DNA from: Zingiber officinale
Taxonomy: Eukaryota; Streptophyta; Magnoliopsida; Zingiberales; Zingiberaceae
Length of the DNA: 64,000 nucleotides
Reading direction: 5' to 3'
Assembly: GCF_018446385.1 (NCBI RefSeq)
Contig: NC_055987.1
Coordinates: 5,100,705-5,164,704, forward strand
Part shown: piece by piece, positions 11,913 to 23,379 of the stretch
How positions within the stretch are numbered: the first letter of the stretch is position 1
Layout: every line of letters begins with the position of its first letter
Made by a program: the position numbers and the translations under genes
Notes under the pieces: model-generated
What the model was told of the DNA's origin: nothing
The model's database searches: none
Seen by the model: the letters and a program-made list of their open reading frames with translations, nothing else

Positions 11913-12250
11913 GTTGATATGTTGCGCGACTTCACGTCTGTACCTGTGCATGACTTTCACTATAGCAGTACCCCATCACTTTTTATTTTTTTTTATCATA
12001 GCACCACCCCATCAGAAATTTAAATACCGTAAATCCTTCATCTCCCCTTTCCCTCCCAAAAAGTCAAACATTTCAAATCTTTCGTCTCCCATTTCCCTCT
12101 CAAAAAGTCAAACATTTCGAACCCTCCTCCTTCGAGCTCTCTCATGCCGCCCTTCACCGTCTTCACCAATCAACTCCCTTGGTGCCACCTCGCTTTGTCT
12201 CATCTGCCTGTGACTGTTCATCTATATGTACATGCCCATATTCTATTATC
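11913..12250. repeat. Dispersed repeat, copy 2 (pair with 7591-7905)
   Basis: Colinear with 7591-7905 (see there): 'gttgatatgttgcgcgac', 'ctatagcagtaccccatcac', 'caaaaagtcaaacatttcga' and 'tcatctatatgtacatgccc'. The chance ORF at 11836-12213 crosses it and is not a gene. Confidence 0.7.
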
Positions 12251-12289
12251 TATCTTTTAACTCTCTGCTCCTGCCACATCTTAGGGGTT

Positions 12290-12550
12290 TAGGGTTTAGC
12301 ATATTATAGCAACTATGATTTGGTAGCTGCTACAACATTCTTGTTTCGAGACGTTGTAGCAGCTACAATTTGGTAGCTGCTACAAGGTGGAAACCCTAAA
12401 ATAAGAACATTCTCGTCACACCACGTTGGTAGCTACTACAATTTGGTAGTTGTTGCAACATTCTGGTCACACCAAGTTGTAGTAGCTATGCTACAATGTG
12501 CTGGTCACATCGGGATGTAGCAACTATGATTTTATAGCTGCTACAACATA
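12290..12550. repeat. Palindromic TTGTAGCAGCTA array, second locus
   Basis: Half-sites 'gtagcagctac' and 'gtagctgctaca' recur with linkers 'aacattcttg' and 'tggtcacacc', right after the repeat copy 2. The order repeat-then-array is the same as at 7591-8600. Confidence 0.75.
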
Positions 12551-12719
12551 GTGTGACCAGCACGTTCTAATCAAAACTAGCTGAATTATTATTTTATTGT
12601 TCAAACTCACATTGTAACGTATCATTTTATAGAAATAAATGTCGTCTAGTGTATCAATGTCCCACAGAAGCTCTACTTCTCGTTCATACCGTAAGAAAAT
12701 GCAATGGAAAAACAATGTC

Positions 12720-12990
12720 CCCTAGTTTAAGTCGTTCATAAAAGCACTAGAACCAGATGATCGATAGTTGGAGTTTTAAGTAGAAGCCCATTTACCTGGG
12801 CATTAGACATACCGCATATTGCAAATATCAGAAGTTGTGTACAAAATATGTTTGACAATTGAAACTATGATGCTAAGTGTTTCATCTTTCAAAATTAGAA
12901 GATTAGATTAACAAGAAAAGATATTGCACTAATTCTAGGACTTTCAGATCATGGTGGTGTTACAGTAGGGGAAAAAAGTGATGAGGCACT
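12720..12990 (+). pseudogene. Plant-mobile-domain-like (transposon) fragment
   Basis: A plus-strand reading gives RLTRKDIALILGLSDHGGV near 12905-12965, the pattern of the transposon-associated plant mobile domain (polar residues, then D(I/V)xxILGL). Upstream, with frame changes, are fragments like FIKALEPDDR. Stops and frameshifts are present. It ends at the dinucleotide repeat. It could be part of a Mutator-like element that owns the nearby palindromic arrays. Confidence 0.4.
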
Positions 12991-13005
12991 ACTACTGTGA
13001 AAGTC

Positions 13006-13007
13006 GT

Positions 13008-13083
<76 letters not shown>
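13006..13083. repeat. (CA)n(TA)n microsatellite
   Basis: About 30 CA units are followed by about 8 TA units, and a short mirrored TGTGTATATATACACACAC follows at 13090-13112. Confidence 0.95.
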
Positions 13084-13084
<1 letters not shown>

Positions 13085-13112
13085 GCCTATGTGTGTGTAT
13101 ATATACACACAC

Positions 13113-14251
13113 ACCTCCTGTATCTGACTCTCGTGCCAGACTGAGTCTGAGTGAGTGAAGTGCACTCAGTTGCTCATGGAGGTGAGTACCATAACATTAC
13201 TCTCTATCTCTGTCTCTATACTAGTGATCGTCCACACGTGTTGTGTGAGCTAGGCCCCTTATCCCAAGTGGGGTAATGCAGGAAGAGATTTGAGGGAAGA
13301 AGAATTATCATATAGAAAATAGTTTTAATTTTTTAGTATTGTCCCTACTTTTATTTTTTTAGTATGGCAAGACTCTAATATTTTTATAATTTACTTTTAT
13401 TTTTTTAGTGTGGCAAGACTCTAATATTTTTATAATGTTATATACCTCTAGGGGTACTTACAAAAAATTAAGGTGGGGCAACTACCCCATTAAAACTATA
13501 TGTGGCTTCACCCTTGATTGCGTGTGTAATATAATACATGAATGTGTGTGGGTAACGGAGTCTCCTTTATAAAAAAATTAATTTAATTCTTTATATCAGA
13601 TATTAAACTAATAAGAACAAATACTACACTTAATTTTAACGAAAAGGTTGCCCATAAATTGGGTAAGGGTGCGTCAGACTCATGCAATGGTGCAATGCTA
13701 GAGTGACGCTCGAGAATCCTAGTAGCAAGCTACTGTAACAAACACCCCCTTATAAAATTTAATTTAATATCATACTTAATCTAAGCTAAAAAACCAAGAA
13801 AAATATGCTTTTTAACATTGCTAGCTCAAGATATTTATAGAAACTTCTCTGCTCACAACGTTGCAATGTGTTTTTGGAAATTACGAATAAATCTTGAAAT
13901 TATTCTTAGTGTGAAAAGGAAAAAAAAGACATTAACATAATTTCATTTTTAGGTTTCACCAAATTGTTAGTAAAGAGATAGATTCTTACTAAAATAGTAA
14001 AATATATATAAAAGATTTTTTTACTACTTGCCTTATGGTGCTCATCTTGTGTGCACTATTTATATATATATTTTTTTAGAATTTAGGATTAAGGTTATAA
14101 TATTTAAGCTAAATAAATTTTTTAAAAAAATACCTATGGAGCTCTCAAGGTGGGTAACTAGAATAACAAGCCCCTTTCTCTATACATATTATGGTGTCTT
14201 TTAACTTAAATAATAATAAAAAAATAAAAATTAAATAGATCAAAGGAATAA
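13113..14251. other. AT-rich intergenic, no gene seen
   Basis: A direct repeat of about 50 bases, 'tttatttttttagt(a/g)tggcaagactctaatatttttat' type, occurs at 13340-13385 and 13387-13435. No other feature is recognised. Confidence 0.4.
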
Positions 14252-15001
14252 TGGTCCCATCATCTTTGCAATTTATAAGACTTCTAGGACCACTAATTAA
14301 TATTGATTGATTTTAAATAAAGTTAGTAGCTAGTACTGATCAATGTAACTCAAGTATTACAAACAATATTTGATTCAAATCAAAGTATAATTAGTAGAGA
14401 TAAAATTGAAAACGAGTAATCATCAAATATAATCAAATAAGTAGATGCGTGACTAATTATATTCATCGAGCTAAATATAATCTTAATGACTTTGATTGTT
14501 TATTGATATTTTAGCTTCGTTCAAGGTTTAGTATAATACTTGTATATTGAAACAAATAACTCACTTTCAATTATTGCTTTTTGTAATTTAGTTTTATCTT
14601 TTTATTTGTCTATAATGTCTATATTTCTCATTTTCTGTAAATTTGACTACAAGGGTTCGTTGGACGTCCAAGATGCCTAGTTCAATACCTAATACAATTC
14701 TTTCTTAATTACACTTTTTCAATACCAAGGAAAGTGATATCACTGCTAGACATGTAACAAAATTCATTCATCATTAGTATATCTCCTTGTACTGTGTTAA
14801 CTTGTAAATATTTTTATTTATGAGCCCTGGGACGAATTGACAGGGGCGTTAAGGATGAGCGTACTCGTCTTTTTGCCACCTTATAAACATTTCTATCTAA
14901 CTTTCTTAAAATAGCTTCTTGTCTTTTATTAATTAACTCTAATTTTCAAATGAAATATAGTGTAGGCCTTCTTACACATGTTACTCTTTAAAAATTAACG
15001 A

Positions 15002-15199
15002 GGGTTCGAACCCCACCTATAATATATTTGTAAAAAAAATTTCTCCAAATAGGAGATATAACTAAAGGATATTGGGTTTCTGAGCTGGCCGCCACGTGTA
15101 CTTCCCGATTTATCTTAGTGACCGATGAAAAACTTTCATGGAATCGAGTCGATCATCCAGAGATAATCAATTAGACTAACTGAAATTATCATTTTTTTT
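15002..15199. mobile_element. 5'-truncated tRNA-derived SINE
   Basis: The element starts at a Pol III B-box-like GGTTCGAACCC and ends in a T run. It is flanked by a 17-bp target duplication differing at two positions: TCTTTAAAAATTAACGA (14985-15001) and TCTTTAAAACTTAATGA (15200-15216). The second duplication unit has the empty site TCTTTAAAAATTAATGA at 27688-27704. About 198 bp long. The A box is missing, so it is probably 5' truncated. Confidence 0.8.
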
Positions 15200-15908
15200 T
15201 CTTTAAAACTTAATGAATATTAAATTCTGAATCACATAAGTTAATTACTTTTCATTAATATATGAGATAAACAATCATTAGTATATCTATCCATTTATTT
15301 ACATTATAGTAGATCTTCCAATTTAGTTGAATAAATTTATCCAAAAATATTGAAGAAGTCCTACTTATAAAGTCATCTATGTGTCACTTGTACTTCCCAA
15401 AAAGAAAGTTTAATCAATTTGAATCGTGACAATAGAAAGTAAACTAAAACGTTATATTCTATCATTTTCAAAGCATTTTAAGGTCATAAGCCACTTGCCA
15501 ATTTTTGATCATTCTTAATCGTGTGTGCTTGAAATTAGCACTCGTTACTCGTGAAAGCAAACTTCGATTGAAATTTATGAAAAAAGTCTTTCAAACATAT
15601 GGAAACCATTTAAAATTATTTGAAGTTGTTTGCAACTTTCTCTTCGACTAGTCTAATTTGCTACTCAAAGTATGACAGAGACATTCAAGCAGTCAATCAA
15701 AGACTTTGTTTAAGGCTTGAATATCCTTTTAAGACTATGATTAATAAAACTTTCACATGGTTACTGAGTTTACAGTTTACTAATTGAGGTTATGAGTTAA
15801 TAAAACTTATCCATAGGCAATTAAGTTGTTTTTATTGTCTATATATTATTTGAACCTTTAATTAATTAGACAACGAAATGTTTAGTTGAAAATGTGCTAG
15901 TAATAAAT

Positions 15909-17118
15909 GTAAATTACTTTTCCCACCCCCTCTAGCAACACACCCCCCTCTCTCTCCCTTGTTAAATGACTTTTTTGCCCTTTCTTTTAAAATAACAAGT
16001 TATTTTATTACCGTTTATTTTTTTCAAATTTATTTACTTCCTTAGTTTTATTTTTTAAATAAATTTTATTTATTATTTTTTTCATCAATTTTTTTTATTT
16101 TTTTACCGATATTTTACTTTCAAATTTTTTATAAATAATAACTCCTAAAATCTATTATTAAAAAAAAACAAAGATTATAAAATATCAAATCCTATCTCAA
16201 TATTATCTGTCCCCGTGTCCTACTCATTGCCCCAGCCCATCGTTGGTGGCACCGTCGGCAGCCTTCGGTCGCCACCCCGATTAAAACTATATCCTAGGGG
16301 GAAGGTAAATACGGTCGTCATCGACGCGATCAATCCCAAAATTCGACTGGATTTGAGTAAACTTTTCTTCGTCGACGATATGAGTCCCTGCTTAAATTCG
16401 ACCGAATTTCGACGTCGATCACCCTGATAGCGACCCCCGGATTCACCTTCCCCTAGGGTATAGTTCTGATCGGGGCGACGACCAGAGTCCGCCGGTAGTG
16501 GGCTTGAGGCGACAAGTAGGATAGGAGGACAGAAAAAATTAGGGACAAAAGATCCAATCTCATATTACGAATATAAAAAAAGTATGACTTTTTTGTTGAG
16601 AAAATACTTAAAAAAAAATAGTATAAAGGTAAATAATACGATGAGACTGGGAAGAGAGTGTGTGCGAAAATCTACGATTAAAAAATAAATAAAAGATTAT
16701 AAATATATAATAAAAAATTAAAAAGAATTAAAGTTATAAAAAAAACTGATTAAAGAAACAAAAATTAATAAAATAAAACAAAACAAAATAAAACGTGGAG
16801 GTGGGAAAAGCACTGTCACTCAACATATATTAATTTATAATTTATATTTCTATCCATATTTTTATACTATTTAAATTTTTACAAATAATAAATCTTAAAA
16901 TCTAACATAAAAAATAAAGAAAGATTAAAATAAATAATAAAAAAATTATTAAAAAATAAAACTGATAAAAAAATAAAATTAGTTAAAAAAATAAAACTTA
17001 AAAAAAATAAAAAAAAATGTGAATGAGGAATAAGGAAAAAGATAGAAAAGTAAATATGATTAAATTTTATGGTCGGTCTGGGGAGGGGAGGGTGTCAGCG
17101 GGGTGGAAAAAGTAGCTG
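15909..17118. mobile_element. Mutator-like non-autonomous element (MITE), 1.2 kb
   Basis: It is flanked by an exact 11-bp duplication TAGTAATAAAT (15898-15908 and 17119-17129). The corresponding empty site is single at 28289-28299. The ends are inverted repeats: left ...ACTTTTCCCACCCC, right (reverse complement) CAGCTACTTTTTCCACCCC, 15 of 19 matching. The body is very AT-rich (TTTATTTATT runs) apart from a GC-rich core at 16210-16520, which yields a 70-residue chance ORF. The long TSD suggests the Mutator superfamily. Confidence 0.8.
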
Positions 17119-17211
17119 TAGTAATAAATATACAATACAAGTTGTTGAAATTTTTATCGTGCTAATTATGATTGTGTGGTCTGGATGAATTCTCTTGCTC
17201 AATGAAAACAG

Positions 17212-17214
<3 letters not shown>

Positions 17215-17259
<45 letters not shown>
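17215..17259. repeat. (TA)n microsatellite
   Basis: About 22 TA units. The same site in copy 2 (28388-28411) has a shorter tract. Confidence 0.95.
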
Positions 17260-17263
<4 letters not shown>

Positions 17264-17765
17264 AAATAATGGAAATGATTTTTAGTGCAATTATTATTTC
17301 GATAAATTCAACGTTGTAAGGAACACTTTTGTTCCACACGCAACAAAGGTAGTTACCAAGTTGCCAAATTGATATTTCCCTTTACAGTTTGGCAAGTGGG
17401 AATACACTCAATTATTAAGGAAATCTAAAATCAAATTAATTTGTATAATAAATTTAAAATAATTTTTAATTTATTTCAATCTCAACAACAACAATAAAGA
17501 GGAAAAAGTAAAATATAACCGATTTAAAAATAGGAAAAGGATGTGTAATTTGTCAAATGCATAATTAATGAATTATGGAAAAATAATTCCTCCAATATAT
17601 TTGTGGCTAAGTTTATTTCATCGAACTAATCAACTAAAAGTAGTCGAGGATAATGATGACACGAAGGAAGACTTGATTAAGGCAAAAGATTGTGACAATG
17701 AAAGGATAAATATACAGATCTCAGAAGTACCAAAGATATATTGATTGACTAAATTAGTTGTTTAA

Positions 17766-19024
17766 GGTGGTGTTTGATTTATGGGTTTGAGAATAAGGGA
17801 ATGGATTCATTTTCAAACTTTATATTTGGTTGATGGGAATGAAATTAAGATTTTAGAATAAAACCCAAAAATTTCGGTATGGATGAAACTCACCCCCTCC
17901 CTTGAATTTTGATGGAATAGGAATGTGAATTAAGTTTTAGACAAATATACTCTTAGTATATTTGTACAATTTTTTTTAATTTCACACTCTCTTTCCTTGT
18001 TCTCTCTCATCATATTTTCTCTCTCCTTATTTTATCATCACACTTTCTCTCTAACATACTTTCTCTCTCCTCATTCTCTCTCATCACACATTCTCTACCA
18101 TTTTCTCTCTATATTCTCTCTCATTATACACTCTCTTTTCTCATTTTCTCTCTCTTCATTCTCTTCCATCACACTTTCTCTCCCATTACACACTTTCTAT
18201 TTATTTTTTTATCGTACTTTCTCTCTCATCATACTTTCTCTCTCCTCAATCTCTCTTAGCATACTCTCTCTCCTTATTTTCTCTCATCACACTTTCTCTC
18301 TCTTCATTCTCTCTCATCACACACTCTCTCTTTATTTTCTCTAATCACACTTTTTCTCTCAGCAAACTTTCTCTCTCATCATACATTCTCTCTCCCCAGT
18401 CTCTCATTTTCTCTCATAATATTTTCTTTCTCTTCATTTTTCCCCATTACTGTTTCTCTCTCAACCTATTTTCTCTCTTATCATACTTTCTCTCTCATCA
18501 CTTTTCATTTCCCCTCATAATACTTTCTCTCTCTTCATTTTTCCATCACTCTTTCTCTCTCAACATACTTTCTCTCTCCTCAGGCTCTCATTTTCTCTCA
18601 TCATACTTTCTCTCTCCTCACTCTTTCATTTTCTCTCATAATACTTTCTCTCTTTCATTTTTTCTCAACACACTTTCTTTCTCATCATACTTTTTCTCTT
18701 CTCAATCTCTCTTATCATGCACTCTCTCCTCATTTTCTCTGATCATACTTTCTCTCTCTTCATTTTTTCCCAACACACTTTCTCTCTCATTATTTGTTCT
18801 CATCATATGTTTCTATCACATTTAATTTTCTCTCCTATCTAATTTTTTCTATTATTTTCCTGTAAGGGTATAAAAGGAAATTTAGGTTCATTCCGATTGA
18901 AAATATTTAACTAACCAAACATCATTTTTAAGAATGATACCTAAACTCATACTCATTCTCATTCCATAATACTATGATACTCATTCTCATTCGGCCGATT
19001 CCTAGGAGAGAACTAAAGACCCCC
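17766..19024. mobile_element. PIF/Harbinger-like non-autonomous element with TC-rich core
   Basis: It is flanked by the 3-bp duplication TAA (17763-17765 and 19025-19027). The ends are imperfect inverted repeats: GGTGGTGTTTGATT and (reverse complement of the right end) GGGGGTCTTTAGTT, 10 of 14 matching. The subterminal parts are the inverted pair '...ggaatggattcattttcaaa...' and '...ctcattctcattcggccgat...'. The empty site is read in copy 2 near 28930 (agttgtttttagtctcaatt). No transposase is present. Confidence 0.75.
17990..18830. repeat. Pyrimidine-rich TCTCTC minisatellite
   Basis: Imperfect units of 'tcatcatactttctctctcc' (18-22 bp) are repeated for about 840 bp on the plus strand, which is almost purely pyrimidine. 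A 115-codon ORF across it (17997-18344) is low complexity and not a gene. Confidence 0.9.
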
Positions 19025-19194
19025 TAAGTATCAATTGAATTCAACGATACACATGTGAAATGCGAAAAATAAATTATTTTGATTTTGATTTTGTATCTCT
19101 CTCACTTCCCTTTTTATAAAAAATTTATGTGTTTGCTATCTTCCTTATCAGTGGTAGTCCCACGCAGCAAGAGGAACAACGTAATCATGCCTGA

Positions 19195-20820
19195 CTAATT
19201 TTTTTAAAATATGAATGTATTTGAAAATTTTAATTTATGTTTAAAAAATTATTATTCTTAATATATTAAGGTTTAAGGGCGCAGATATAATCAAGAAAGG
19301 TAGATGAACACGTAGGAACTAATTTCATATCAATCTGAGACCATTTAAGCCATCAACTAATTTTGGGTAAAATTGGTTGATAGACCAAAAGACATCGGAT
19401 TGACATAAAACTAGATCTTATGTATCAACTAGTGCTCCTGATTATATCCATCCCTTCAAATATCAATTTGACTCAATTATTGAGAGCACTAATTTTTTGA
19501 ACACGAATATGTTTAAAAAATTTAATTCATATTTAAAAAATCTGTCTGATGGACCAAATGACCTCGAATTGACATGAAATTAAACTAGATCTTATGGTTG
19601 ATGGACCAAAAGACATCGGATTGACATAAAACTAGATCTTATGTATCAACTAGTGCTCAAATTCAAAAAAATTATTACTTTCAATATATTAGGTTAAATT
19701 GATATTTAAGGGCATGTATATAATTAGAAGAACTAGCTGAACTCATAGAATTTAATTTCATGTCAATTCGAGGTCATTTGGTCCATCAGACAGATTTTTT
19801 AAATATGAATTAAAATTTTTAAATATTTTTATATTAAAAAAATTATTGTTCTCAATATAATTAAATTGATGTTTAAGGATATAAATATAATCATAAGAGG
19901 TAGATGAACACATAACAACTAGTCTCATGTCAATCCGATGTCGTTTGATCTATCAACCGATTTTGCCCAACACCGACTGATGGACCAAACAATCTCAGAT
20001 TGATATAAAACAAGATCCTATGTGTTTGGCTAGTTCTCTTGATTATATTCATACCCTCAAACTTTAATTTGACATAATATATTAAGAGAAATAATTTTTT
20101 GAACACAAATTAAATTTTCAAACATATTCATGTTTAAAAAATTATCGCTCTCAATAAATTATGTTAAATTGAAATTTGAGAACATATATAGATATAATCA
20201 TGAGAGGTAGATGAATATATATGAACTTGTTTCATGTCAATCTGAGGTCATTTGGTCCATTAGTTGATTTTGGATTGATGGACCAAACGACCTAGCATTG
20301 ACATGAAACAAATTCCTATATATTCATTTATCTCTTTTGATTATATCTATCTCTTCAAACTTTAATTTGATCAAAGTAATGATTTTTTGAACATGAATAT
20401 GTTTAAAAAATTTAATTCGTATTCAAGAAATCATTGTTCTTAATATATTGTATGAAATTGAGGTTTGATGGCATAGATATAATTAGAAGAACTAGTCGAA
20501 CACATATGATCTAATTTCATGTCAATCCGATCGTTAGGTCTATCATCTAGATTTTTTGAACACAAATTAAAATTTTCAAACATATTCGTGTTTAAAAATC
20601 ATTGCTCTTAATATATTAAGTCAAATTAATGTTTGAGAGCATGTATATAATCAAGAGAGGTAGAGAAACACATAGAAACTAGTTTCATGTCAATCCGAGA
20701 TCATTTGGTCAAATTGATGTTTGAGAGTATGAATATAATCAGAAGAGATAGATAAATATATAGAAACTAGTTTCATGTCAATCTGATATCGTTTAGTCTA
20801 TCAACCGATTTTATCTAAAA
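19195..20820. repeat. Alternating inverted repeats ('catgtcaatccga' family)
   Basis: Units containing 'ggtagatgaacacatag', 'tttcatgtcaatccgaggtc' and 'tttggtccatcaaccgattt' alternate with their reverse complements ('gaccaaacgatctcggattg', 'gacatgaaac', 'ctagttctcttgattatat'), about six to seven half-units in all. The long inverted pairs could fold into hairpins of 150 bp or more. A shortened version occurs at 33765-34360. No ORF. Confidence 0.75.
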
Positions 20821-21059
20821 TTGATTTTGATTAAAAAGAATAAATTAGTTGACTTATTTAAAAAATCAGTGAATTAATTTGATTAAAATTCTAACGTTTC
20901 GTTACATAGTCAAATTGATTCGATTGCTCTAAAATATCAATCGATTGATAAGGATAAATTCAAATAGATACATGATTTAATAATTTTAAAACTATCCTAT
21001 ATGATTTGTTAATTTCGTAAACTTATTTATGTGGTTCGATAAAAAGCTATAGTATTAAT

Positions 21060-22085
21060 TGAATTCAAGGATATACATGGGAAACGCAAAAGAAACAAAT
21101 ATTTTGATTTTGATTGTGCATCTCTCTCACTCCCCACTCCCCACTCCCCTTTTTATAAACAATTTTTTTGTTGCTAATCTTCCTTATTAGTGGCAGTCTC
21201 ACACAACAAGAGGAACAACGTAACCTTGACTTAGGCCATCACCAAGAGTTGCAACCTCTTTTCCTAGTTTTGTCGAACATCTCCCAAGGGCCATTAACAA
21301 GTTTGAACCGTGATTGTCTTTGTCCTAGACCACTAAGCTAACTAGCAAGGCCGTCTAATATAATCACAATTCACTCGTGAACTGCCTAGTCGTCAAGTTT
21401 GATCGATCCAATCCTTCGTTTGTGTCAAACTAGGAAGGAAATGGGACTGCAAGCATGGATCTGTATATCATGCACAAGCAACCTTGCGTGTTTGTAGGTC
21501 CAATAAGATTAAAAATAATAATTTTCCACAAGCTTGGATTAATAACTAATTATAATTAATCAGTATTTATGTCATGTTAATCGAATACTTAATCAGAGGC
21601 TTAGTGAAGCACGTCTCTTGTCTCGAAGAGGACGGCAAAAGATCATTTTTTAAGAAAATTTGGTTGTATATCATTTTGAGCTTTTAACTAAAATAGATTA
21701 TCTAGAAAATTTGAAATGATATGAAATAAAGTTTTTATTTAATTTATTTAATTATATTTATATTCTTAAATATCAATTTGATATCTCGTATTGAAAATAA
21801 TAAATTTTTTATCGTAAAAGAGTCACAATTGATTGCTGTAATATAGAAATTGATTTGAAAAGGTATAAAATAGGTATTGGATATGTGATTTGAATTTTTG
21901 GTAAATTTAGATAATTATTTTTTTATTACTAATAAAAAAATTTGTTATTGGAAATGAACATAATATTGTATTTCCTATAAATAATATACATCTATATTAC
22001 GTATTGTCGCTGTGAATACTTCGTTTTTATGGTCTGAAAAGATAATATTTATTATATATACATCGTTCGGCATCGCGTAGATCTC
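21060..22085. repeat. J-gene downstream flank, duplicated block copy 1
   Basis: Matches 29000-30600 (with extra sequence at 29500-30000) and 41290-42040. Shared phrases include 'gggactgcaagcatgg', 'gtaggtccaataagattaaa' and 'cttagtgaagcacgtctctt'. No gene. Confidence 0.8.
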
Positions 22086-22174
22086 GATTGTACATTTACA
22101 AAAACACGATCATGATCTTAAATCACTCAATCACAGCCGTCCAAATCTCCAATAAATCCAAGAAATCTAAACCG

Positions 22175-22702
22175 TTAAACGGCTTGTCGTGCCCGGCGCG
22201 CGCGGCCGCCCCACCTATCCTCCCCGCCGGCCTCCGTCACGGCGGACCGCCGGAAGAGCCCTTCGAGCTGCGCGTCCCAGTTCCCGAACGCCGTCACGCC
22301 CCCCTCACGCCTCTGATGGCGGCCCTCGCGGAAGGCGGGGGCGGCGCCGACGGCAGCGGCCCAGCGGTCCCCGGAGAGGGAGAGGTCGTAGTTGCGGCGG
22401 CGAGTGGAGTCTGAGAGCACCTCGTAGGCCTCGTGCGCCTGCATGAAGCGCTCGGCGTAGCGGCCCTGGTCGGCGGCGGAGCGGCAGGCGTCGGGGTGCC
22501 AGCGGAGGGCTTGGCGGCGGTAGGCGGCGCGGATCTCTTCGGGTCCGGCGGTGTGGGGGATAGAGAGAAGTTCATACATAGTGGAGGGAGGTGCGGCGAA
22601 GGCGGCGGCGATGGGAGTAGTCTTGAGCCTGAACCGAGGGGCTCTTGTTCTTGTAGTGGTGGTAATGGAGATGGGAGAGATGGGAGAGGAGAGAGCAAAC
22701 AT
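22175..22702 (-). CDS. Small plastid J-domain co-chaperone (DnaJ 11-like), copy 1
   Basis: An intronless 175-residue protein. Residues 1-38 are rich in Ser, Thr, Arg and Ala with almost no acidic residues, like a plastid transit peptide. The J domain spans about 41-107 with MYELLSI helix I, the basic YRRQALRW helix II, the HPD motif at 69-71 (Hsp70 ATPase stimulation), and FMQAHEAYEVLSD then RRRNYD. The tail (108-175) is Gly/Arg-rich with a conserved FGNWDAQLEGL segment. Length and layout fit the small type-C stromal J proteins such as Arabidopsis DnaJ 11, which partner stromal Hsp70. The start is the only Met in frame before the transit-like segment, and it is shared with the copies at 30710 and 42127. 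The GC-rich exon stands out in AT-rich surroundings. Overlapping ORFs in other frames are shadows. Confidence 0.9.
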   Translation of the reverse strand: MFALSSPISPISITTTTRTRAPRFRLKTTPIAAAFAAPPSTMYELLSIPHTAGPEEIRAAYRRQALRWHPDACRSAADQGRYAERFMQAHEAYEVLSDSTRRRNYDLSLSGDRWAAAVGAAPAFREGRHQRREGGVTAFGNWDAQLEGLFRRSAVTEAGGEDRWGGRARRARQAV

Positions 22703-22783
22703 TATTAATTAATTGCTTCTCTATTGAAGCAAAAGGAAACAATTGAATTGAGCAGATGAAGTGAATTGCTAGGAAGGTGGTTG

Positions 22784-22796
22784 GAGATTTATAGAG
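22784..22796 (-). promoter_or_regulatory. TATA box of J-protein copy 1
   Basis: The minus strand reads CTCTATAAATCTC about 85-95 bp upstream of the start codon. The same sequence lies at equivalent positions before the copies at 30710, 42127 and 61593. Confidence 0.65.
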
Positions 22797-23379
22797 TTTC
22801 CGAGATCATGAAGAGGGCAAAGATACCTAAATTATACTCTAAATTTTATTTAATATTAATAGACGATAGAATTAAAAAGACACCTAAATTATTATAATAC
22901 AAATTAAATTCAAATTATTCAAAATTGCAAGAGCATCTACTTTAGCTTCTCTATCTAAAATTTATATTTTAGAGTAAAAAAATTATTTTATTAAATTTAG
23001 ATATTCATTTTTCAATATACCATATATCAACTTCTTTATTTTTTTTTCTATTCTCTATAATGTTTAGAGAATAAACCCATTTTATAAAGTCATAAATATA
23101 TAATTTTAAAAATGGATAGAACAACTGATGTAAAAAAATTTTAACTACCTATATAAAATTTAGAATAAAACTTTTAAATAAAGTTGAATGCTTTAAGTTT
23201 CTTTTCTAATTTGCTACTTAATCAAGATACAAATGTTCAAATAGTCAATTGAAGACTTCATTACTTATGGCATGAGTTTCGTTTCAAGATCGTGGTTAAT
23301 AAAACTTCCACGTAACAATTTACTAAATGTGTTATAAACGTAATAAAACTTTCAAGAGGTTATGTGTTATAAATGTACA

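Larger units (their letters stand above)
14252..17765. repeat. Segmental duplication unit, copy 1 (pairs with 27041-28950)
   Basis: After removing three insertions (15002-15199, 15909-17118, and 17766-19024 at its edge) it is colinear with 27041-28950 at high identity. Shared phrases include 'ggtcccatcatctttgcaat', 'gccacttgccaatttttgat' and 'gtgtggtctggatgaattct'. The block 17150-17760 is a promoter-distal block also found next to each J-protein gene. Confidence 0.85.

Noticed and set aside
15002-15020. tRNA gene suggested by GGTTCGAACCC
   Set aside because: No cloverleaf or acceptor stem. It is the B box of a truncated SINE with target duplications.
16215-16427. 70-residue GC-rich ORF
   Set aside because: Lies in the core of a non-autonomous MITE that is absent from the paired site. 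No homologous domain recognised.
17997-18344. 115-residue Ser/Leu/Phe-rich protein
   Set aside because: Low-complexity translation of a TCTCTC minisatellite inside a MITE-like element.
22189-22708. Plus-strand and alternative-frame ORFs over the J genes (also at 30829-31240, 42246-42657, 61562-62169)
   Set aside because: Shadows of GC-rich exons. Only the J-domain frame has conserved motifs and is kept open with mostly conservative changes between copies.
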